Source: an uncultured Leucobacter sp. (GTDB lineage Bacteria > Actinomycetota > Actinomycetes > Actinomycetales > Microbacteriaceae). Taken from it: 10,046 nucleotides of DNA. The translations under genes and the position numbers were made by a program. The notes under the pieces were generated by a model. It was not told the origin of the DNA. It saw nothing but the letters and a program-made list of their open reading frames with translations, and did no database searches. This document shows positions 5,665-10,046 of the stretch, piece after piece. The stretch's first letter is position 1; each line of letters begins with the position of its first letter. The DNA is taken from contig CAMFIY010000084.1 of assembly GCA_945952575.1 (NCBI GenBank), positions 1-10,046 on the forward strand, in the 5' to 3' direction.

Positions 5665-6285
5665 GTGGGAGACCAGGCTGAAACGGCCGTCGACTCGGAA
5701 GGGTCGGCGGCCGCTCCCGTGAGCCGCCGCCGCAGGGCGCAGGCGCTCGCGCTGCTCGGCGTCGCCGTCATCGTCTACGTGGCGGACCAGCTGACCAAGA
5801 ACTGGGTCGTCGCGAATCTGCCGGAAGGGCAGACGGTTCCCGTGCTCGGCGGGTTCCTGCAGTGGCATTTCGTGCGCAATCCGGGTGCGGCGTTCTCCTT
5901 CGCCACCGGAGCCACGTGGATCTTCACGATCCTCGCGATCGTCGTCGTCGGCGTGATCCTCTGGCAGCTGCGCCGGCTCGGCTCGCGCGCCTGGGCGCTG
6001 TTTTTCGCGCTGCTGCTCGGCGGCGTGCTCGGCAACCTCACGGACCGTCTGACGCGCGAGCCCGGATTCCCGGTCGGTCACGTCATCGATTTCATCTCGA
6101 CGCCGTGGATGATGCCGGCGATCTACAACGTCGCAGACATCGGCATCGTGAGCGGCATGGTGCTCTTCGTGCTGACCTCCCTGCTGGGTCTCCCGATCGA
6201 CGGATCGCCGCGGGCGCGGACGACGGCGGACCACGGCGAGGGCGCCGACGCCGACGGGTCCGCGCCCGACGAGACGGCTCCGTGA
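5665..6285 (+). CDS. lspA: Lipoprotein signal peptidase LspA (signal peptidase II)
   Basis: Inner-membrane aspartic protease that removes the signal peptide from diacylglyceryl-modified prolipoproteins. The protein is 206 aa from GTG 5665, 8 nt after divIVA. Four hydrophobic helices are visible at about 27-42, 85-100, 109-125 and 155-175. Family motifs: DQLTK (41-45), NPGAAFSF (72-79), GNLTDR (123-128), VIDF (140-143) and NVADIGI (155-161). D127 and D158 are the expected catalytic pair. About 20 N-terminal residues and a hydrophilic, acidic C-terminal tail after about 178 extend beyond the compact E. coli-type enzyme, which is common in actinobacteria. GTG 5719 (MSRRRRAQALALL) is a possible alternative start that would trim 18 residues. 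No strong Shine-Dalgarno precedes either. The TGA overlaps the rluD ATG by one base (TGATG), implying coupling. Confidence 0.96.
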   Translation: MGDQAETAVDSEGSAAAPVSRRRRAQALALLGVAVIVYVADQLTKNWVVANLPEGQTVPVLGGFLQWHFVRNPGAAFSFATGATWIFTILAIVVVGVILWQLRRLGSRAWALFFALLLGGVLGNLTDRLTREPGFPVGHVIDFISTPWMMPAIYNVADIGIVSGMVLFVLTSLLGLPIDGSPRARTTADHGEGADADGSAPDETAP

Positions 6286-7217
6286 TGGAGCAGCGATCGC
6301 TCCCCGTTCCCGACGGGCTCGCCGGAGAGCGTGTCGACGCCGCGCTCGCCAAGATGCTGGGCTTCTCGCGCAGCTTCGCGGCCGAGATCGCGCAGGGCGG
6401 CGGAGTGACGCTCGACGGCCGCGCACTCGGCAAGAGCGATCGGCTGGCTGCCGGCGGTTGGCTCGAGGTGAGCTGGCAGGAAAAGTCCGGGCCGGAGATC
6501 GTGCCGGTGGATCTGCCCGAGCTCGGGATCGTCTACGACGACGACGACATCGTGGTCGTGGACAAGCCGGCCGGTGTGGCCGCCCATCCCTCGCTCGGCT
6601 GGGCGGGTCCGACCGTCCTCGGGGCCCTGGCGGGCGCGGGCTTCAGGATCGCCACCTCCGGCCCGCCGGAACGCCAGGGCGTCGTGCATCGACTCGACGC
6701 GGGAACGAGCGGCTTGATGGTCGTCGCGAAGAGCGAGCGAGCCTATACGCTGCTGAAGCGGGCGTTCAAGGAGCGCGAGGTCGACAAGATCTATCACGCG
6801 GTGGTCCAGGGCCATCCGGATCCGCTCCGCGGCACCATCGAGGGGCCGATCGGCCGGCATCCGGGCAGCGAATGGAAGTTCGCCGTGACTCGGGACGGCA
6901 AACCCTCGGTGACCCACTACGAAACCACTGAAGCGTTTCCCTACGCATCGCTGCTCGAGATCGAGCTGGAGACCGGGCGCACGCACCAGATCCGCGTGCA
7001 CATGGCCGCGCAGCGCCATCCCTGCGTCGGCGACTCGATGTACGGGGCGGATCCGACGCTCAGCGCCAGGCTCGGCCTCTCGCGGCAGTGGCTGCACGCC
7101 ATGCGGCTCGGATTCCGTCATCCGGGCACCGGAGAACCGGTCGAGTTCGCAAGCACGTATCCGGACGATCTGCAGCACGCCCTCGACGTGCTTTCGGGAG
7201 AGGTCCTGACGGAGTAG
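6285..7217 (+). CDS. RluA/RluD-family 23S rRNA pseudouridine synthase
   Basis: Isomerises uridines to pseudouridine in structured RNA. By family and domain layout it is probably an RluD-type enzyme acting on large-subunit rRNA, but the target site cannot be read from sequence. The protein is 310 aa. An N-terminal S4 RNA-binding domain covers about 13-70 (GERVDAALAKMLGFSRSFAAE ... GGVTLDGR, in pieces). The catalytic domain begins at IVYDDDDIVVVDKPAGVAAHPS (82-103, in pieces). The signature HRLDAGTSGLMVVAK (135-149) contains catalytic D138. Later blocks are KIYHAVVQG, the Arg/His block ETGRTHQIRVHM (229-240) and VGDSMYG. ATG 6285 overlaps the lspA stop. The reading frame stays open far upstream, but that part is out-of-frame lspA sequence. 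lspA-rluD is a conserved pair in many bacteria. Confidence 0.94.
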   Translation: MEQRSLPVPDGLAGERVDAALAKMLGFSRSFAAEIAQGGGVTLDGRALGKSDRLAAGGWLEVSWQEKSGPEIVPVDLPELGIVYDDDDIVVVDKPAGVAAHPSLGWAGPTVLGALAGAGFRIATSGPPERQGVVHRLDAGTSGLMVVAKSERAYTLLKRAFKEREVDKIYHAVVQGHPDPLRGTIEGPIGRHPGSEWKFAVTRDGKPSVTHYETTEAFPYASLLEIELETGRTHQIRVHMAAQRHPCVGDSMYGADPTLSARLGLSRQWLHAMRLGFRHPGTGEPVEFASTYPDDLQHALDVLSGEVLTE

Positions 7218-7226
7218 GGTCTGGGC
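7215..7226 (+). promoter_or_regulatory. Candidate leaderless promoter for the GNAT gene
   Basis: TAGGGT (7215-7220) is a TAnnnT -10 whose first three bases are the rluD TAG stop. Exactly 6 nt separate it from ATG 7227, so +1 would be the A of the start codon. No well-placed Shine-Dalgarno is present (GGAG at 7211-7214 is 12 nt away). This spacing is the classic signature of leaderless actinobacterial mRNAs. The -35 region (about 7191-7197) is weak. Confidence 0.5.
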
Positions 7227-7811
7227 ATGGGTTTCGAGATTCGTCCCGCCGACGTCTATGCGGACGTGCGCGCGGTCATCGGACCCAAGCGGCCGGAGTC
7301 GAACGTCTGCTTCTGTCTGAGCTATCGGATCGGGTCGCAGGAGAACCAGCAGCTGCGGGAACCCGCGCGCAGCGAGCGCGTGCGCGGACTCTGCGCCGAG
7401 GATCCGCCGCCGGGTGTGCTCGCCTATCAGGACGGCGAACCGGTGGGCTGGGCCGCGATCCACCCCCGGGCCGACACCAGCTTCGCCCGCAACCGGAAGA
7501 TCCCGCATGTCGACGACCTCGACGTCTGGTCGCTGTGGTGCCTCCGGGTGCGCCCGGGATACCGCAGACGGGGCGTCGTGCACGCGCTCATCCCGGGTGC
7601 CGTCGAGTTCGCCCGCCGGAACGGGGCCCCGGCCGTCGAGGCCTATCCCGTGGACAACCGCGGCGAGAAGGTCGATCTCACGATGGCCTACGTCGGCACG
7701 CGCACCGTGTTCGAGCGGGCCGGCTTCTCCTGGGCCGCCGACACGGATTCGGTCGTCTCCGGGTTCCCCAGGGTGCTCATGCGGTTCCCGCTGGACCGGA
7801 CGCCCGGCTGA
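7227..7811 (+). CDS. GNAT-family N-acetyltransferase, substrate unknown
   Basis: A 194-aa single-domain protein with the GNAT acetyl-CoA-binding region at about 101-125: WSLWCLRVRPGYRRRGVVHA, where R113-R114-R115-G116-V117-V118 fills the Q/RxxGxG/A pyrophosphate loop with Val in the last position. GEPVGWAAIHPR (70-81) forms the preceding core beta strands. The C-terminal region has GTRTVFERAGF (157-167), usual for GNAT folds. Two close cysteines, C28 and C30 (NVCFCLSYR), near the N terminus resemble a group of actinobacterial acetyltransferases with a CxC-type start and a VWSxxCxxVRPGYRRRGV core. I know no assigned substrate for that group. It lies 9 nt after rluD and 57 nt before dnaE, probably transcribed from its own leaderless promoter. 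Relation to either neighbour is not evident, and family-level assignment is all that is supported. Confidence 0.85.
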   Translation: MGFEIRPADVYADVRAVIGPKRPESNVCFCLSYRIGSQENQQLREPARSERVRGLCAEDPPPGVLAYQDGEPVGWAAIHPRADTSFARNRKIPHVDDLDVWSLWCLRVRPGYRRRGVVHALIPGAVEFARRNGAPAVEAYPVDNRGEKVDLTMAYVGTRTVFERAGFSWAADTDSVVSGFPRVLMRFPLDRTPG

Positions 7812-7833
7812 ACCGCATGTCGGTGCAGCGCGC

Positions 7834-7839
7834 TACCCT
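7834..7839 (+). promoter_or_regulatory. Candidate -10 element for dnaE
   Basis: TACCCT (TAnnnT type) lies in the 57-bp GNAT-dnaE gap. A transcript starting near 7846 would have a leader of about 23 nt containing the purine-rich ribosome binding site AAGGAAGGGG (7852-7861), 7 nt before GTG 7869. No good -35 is visible, which is common for actinobacterial housekeeping promoters. Confidence 0.42.
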
Positions 7840-7868
7840 TGAAGCCGATCGAAGGAAGGGGTGCGCGA

Positions 7869-10046
7869 GTGTCTGAGTCGGACAGTTTCGTTCATCTGCA
7901 CGTCCACAGCGAGTACTCGATGCTGGACGGAGCGGCGCGGGTCGGGCAGCTCATGGACGCGGTCGCCGAGCAGCGGATGCCGGCCATCGCGGTGACCGAC
8001 CACGGCAACACCTTCGGCGCCTTCGACTTCTGGAAGCAGGCCCGGGATCGCGGCGTGAAGCCGATCATCGGCATCGAGGCCTACCTGACCCCGGGCACGC
8101 ATCGCGGCGACCGCACCCGGGTGCGCTGGGGGGACGGCGGCGGCGACGACGTCTCGGGCGCCGGGGCGTACACCCACATGACGATGCTCTCGTCCTCCAC
8201 CGAGGGCATGCACAATCTGTTCCGCCTCTCCTCGCTGGCGAGCATCGAGGGCTACTACTTCAAGCCGCGGATGGATCGGGAGCTGCTGCAGCGCTACTCG
8301 CAGGGGATCATCGCGACGACGGGCTGCCCCTCCGGCGAGATCCACACCCGGCTGCGCCTCGGCCAGATCAAGGAGGCGCGGGAAGCGGCGGCCGAGTTCC
8401 AGGACCTCTTCGGCAAGGAGAACTTCTTCTGCGAGATCATGGATCACGGCCTCGAGATCGAGCGGCGCGTGCAGAAGGAGCTGCTCGAGATCGCGAAGGA
8501 TCTCGGGATCCCGCTGATCGCGACCAACGACCTCCACTACACGCATCAGCACGATGCGAAGTCGCACGAGGCGCTGCTCTGCGTGCAATCGGGATCCACC
8601 CTCGACGACCCGAACCGCTTCAAGTTCGACGGCGACGGCTATTACCTGAAGACTGCGGCCGAGATGCGGCACCTCTTCCGCGAGCTGCCGGAGGCCTGCG
8701 ACAACACGCTGCTCATCGCGGAGCGCTGCGAGAGCGAGTTCAACACCTCGGCCAACTACATGCCGCGCTACCCCGTGCCCGAGGGGGAGAACGAGGAGAG
8801 CTGGTTCGTCAAGGAGGTCGAGCGCGGACTGCACTACCGCTATCCCGACGGCATCCCGGACGCAGTGCGCAAGCAGGCGGAGTACGAGACCGGCGTCATC
8901 ACTCAGATGGGCTTCCCGGGATACTTCCTGGTGGTCGCAGACTTCATCAACTGGGCCAAGGACAACGGCATCCGGGTGGGCCCGGGGCGCGGTTCGGGCG
9001 CGGGATCCATGGCCGCCTACGCCATGCGCATCACCGACCTGGATCCGTTGCAGCACGGGCTCATCTTCGAGCGCTTCCTCAACCCCGATCGCGTGTCCAT
9101 GCCCGACTTCGACGTCGATTTCGATGATCGCCGCCGCGGCGAGGTCATCAAGTACGTGACCGAGAAGTACGGCGATGCGCGCGTGGCCCAGATCGTCACC
9201 TACGGCACCATCAAGTCCAAGCAGGCGCTCAAGGACGCATCTCGCGTGCTCGGCTTCCCCTTCGGTATGGGGGAGAAACTGACCAAGGCGATGCCGCCCG
9301 CCGTCATGGCGAAGGACATCCCGCTGGCCGGCATCACCGATCCCGCCCACCCGCGCTACAAGGAGGCCTCCGAGTTCCGGGCGGTGCTGGAGGTGGACTC
9401 CGAGGCGAAGACCGTCTACGAGACCGCGCTCGGCCTCGAGGGGCTGAAGCGGCAGTGGGGGGTGCACGCCGCCGGCGTGATCATGTCGAGCGACCCGCTC
9501 ATCGACATCATCCCCATCATGAAGCGCGAGCAGGACGGCCAGATCGTCACGCAGTTCGACTACCCGACCTGTGAGGGCCTCGGCCTGATCAAGATGGACT
9601 TCCTCGGGCTGCGCAATCTCACGATCATCTCGGATGCGCTCGAGAACATCCGGCTGAACCGGGGCGAGGAGCTCGACCTCGAGCACCTCGAACTCGACGA
9701 CCAGGCCTCCTACGAACTGCTCGCCCGCGGTGACACGCTCGGCGTGTTCCAGCTCGACGGCGGCCCCATGCGCGGTCTGCTGCGGCTCATGAAGCCCGAC
9801 AATTTCGAAGACATCTCCGCCGTGCTCGCGCTCTACCGCCCCGGCCCCATGGGCGCCGACTCGCACACGAACTACGCGCTGCGAAAGAACGGGCTGCAGG
9901 AGATCACGCCGATTCATCCGGAGCTCGCCGAGCCGCTGACGGACATCCTCGACACGACCTACGGCCTGATCATCTATCAGGAGCAGGTCATGTCGATCGC
10001 GCAGAAGGTCGCCGGGTTCTCGCTCGGTCAGGCGGACATCCTCCGC
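7869..10046 (+). CDS. dnaE: DNA polymerase III alpha subunit DnaE1, 3'-truncated by window edge
   Basis: Replicative C-family DNA polymerase. The frame is open from GTG 7869 to the last base, giving 726 codons of a protein normally about 1150-1200 aa; the distal fingers, OB-fold and clamp-binding parts lie beyond the window. Start by homology (SFVHLHVHSEYSMLDGAA) and by the purine-rich site at 7852-7861. The N-terminal PHP domain (about 7-285) retains the full set of expected metal ligands: H9, H11, D20, H45, E70, H103, C153, D221, H223. This matches replicative alpha subunits whose PHP site proofreads, rather than the error-prone DnaE2/ImuC type. The polymerase domain shows GPGRGSGAGS (371-380), the catalytic Asp cluster PDFDVDF (412-418) and the third Asp in KMDFLGLRNLTII (D577), then GVFQLDGGPMRGLL, ALYRPGPMG and YQEQVMSIAQ. 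Confidence 0.97.
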   Translation, partial: MSESDSFVHLHVHSEYSMLDGAARVGQLMDAVAEQRMPAIAVTDHGNTFGAFDFWKQARDRGVKPIIGIEAYLTPGTHRGDRTRVRWGDGGGDDVSGAGAYTHMTMLSSSTEGMHNLFRLSSLASIEGYYFKPRMDRELLQRYSQGIIATTGCPSGEIHTRLRLGQIKEAREAAAEFQDLFGKENFFCEIMDHGLEIERRVQKELLEIAKDLGIPLIATNDLHYTHQHDAKSHEALLCVQSGSTLDDPNRFKFDGDGYYLKTAAEMRHLFRELPEACDNTLLIAERCESEFNTSANYMPRYPVPEGENEESWFVKEVERGLHYRYPDGIPDAVRKQAEYETGVITQMGFPGYFLVVADFINWAKDNGIRVGPGRGSGAGSMAAYAMRITDLDPLQHGLIFERFLNPDRVSMPDFDVDFDDRRRGEVIKYVTEKYGDARVAQIVTYGTIKSKQALKDASRVLGFPFGMGEKLTKAMPPAVMAKDIPLAGITDPAHPRYKEASEFRAVLEVDSEAKTVYETALGLEGLKRQWGVHAAGVIMSSDPLIDIIPIMKREQDGQIVTQFDYPTCEGLGLIKMDFLGLRNLTIISDALENIRLNRGEELDLEHLELDDQASYELLARGDTLGVFQLDGGPMRGLLRLMKPDNFEDISAVLALYRPGPMGADSHTNYALRKNGLQEITPIHPELAEPLTDILDTTYGLIIYQEQVMSIAQKVAGFSLGQADILR

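Noticed and set aside
5862..6284. Extension of the rluD frame to 451 codons
   Set aside because: The added 141 residues are out-of-frame lspA sequence, Arg-rich and without family similarity. ATG 6285 gives a normal-length synthase.
7833..9917. 694-codon open frame on the minus strand
   Set aside because: It is exactly antisense to dnaE, whose full set of polymerase and PHP motifs is on the plus strand. The minus frame has low-complexity, R/H/V/L/D-rich composition typical of shadows in high-GC DNA.
7869..10046. dnaE as an error-prone DnaE2/ImuC polymerase
   Set aside because: The PHP metal ligands are all present and there are no imuA/imuB neighbours. Sequence and context fit DnaE1.
1..10046. 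A hidden new defence, mobile or biosynthetic system
   Set aside because: All substantial stretches are covered by recognised division, wall, lipoprotein, rRNA-modification and replication genes on one strand. The largest non-coding gap is 184 bp, with no integrase, transposase, att-like repeat or composition shift.

Overview
The window is a stretch of chromosome from a high-GC Gram-positive bacterium (Actinomycetota), most likely a Microbacteriaceae-type actinobacterium. The grounds are strong G/C bias at third codon positions, frequent GTG starts, an FtsZ with the actinobacterial GEGGGTGTG loop and PDFLK tail, a DivIVA/Wag31 polar-growth protein, and the gene order murC-ftsQ-ftsZ-yggS-sepF-yggT-divIVA-lspA-rluD-(GNAT)-dnaE1. 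Genus is not decidable from the sequence alone. All eleven genes lie on the + strand. I see no mobile element, tRNA, rRNA, CRISPR array or foreign-looking segment.

Region by region: 1-990 is the 3' part of murC (cell-wall precursor ligase), overlapping ftsQ (987-1994) by 4 bp. A 184-bp gap then holds a probable promoter and a conspicuous dyad/tandem repeat in front of ftsZ (2179-3432). Four bases later comes the PLP-homeostasis gene yggS/ylmE (3437-4123), then sepF (4176-4649) and yggT/ylmG (4656-4949). A 65-bp gap contains a candidate promoter and a possible 10-codon upstream ORF before divIVA/wag31 (5015-5656). lspA (5665-6285) and an rluD-type pseudouridine synthase gene (6285-7217) follow with very short or overlapping junctions. 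A GNAT acetyltransferase (7227-7811) looks leaderless. The window ends inside dnaE (7869-10046, open at the right edge), the replicative DNA polymerase III alpha subunit with an apparently complete PHP exonuclease site.

Functionally this is the division and cell-wall cluster running into housekeeping genes. MurC makes the UDP-MurNAc-Ala precursor. FtsZ, anchored by SepF, and FtsQ build the septal machine. YggT is a membrane protein of the same neighbourhood. DivIVA organises polar growth. LspA matures lipoproteins, the RluD-like enzyme modifies rRNA, and DnaE1 replicates the chromosome. I did not find a previously undescribed system. The points worth a second look are regulatory (ftsZ leader dyad, leaderless GNAT promoter, mini-ORFs before divIVA and sepF, TAG stops that double as candidate -10 boxes) plus a few gene-level deviations (absence of pgeF/ylmD between ftsZ and yggS, and an altered C-terminal motif in MurC).
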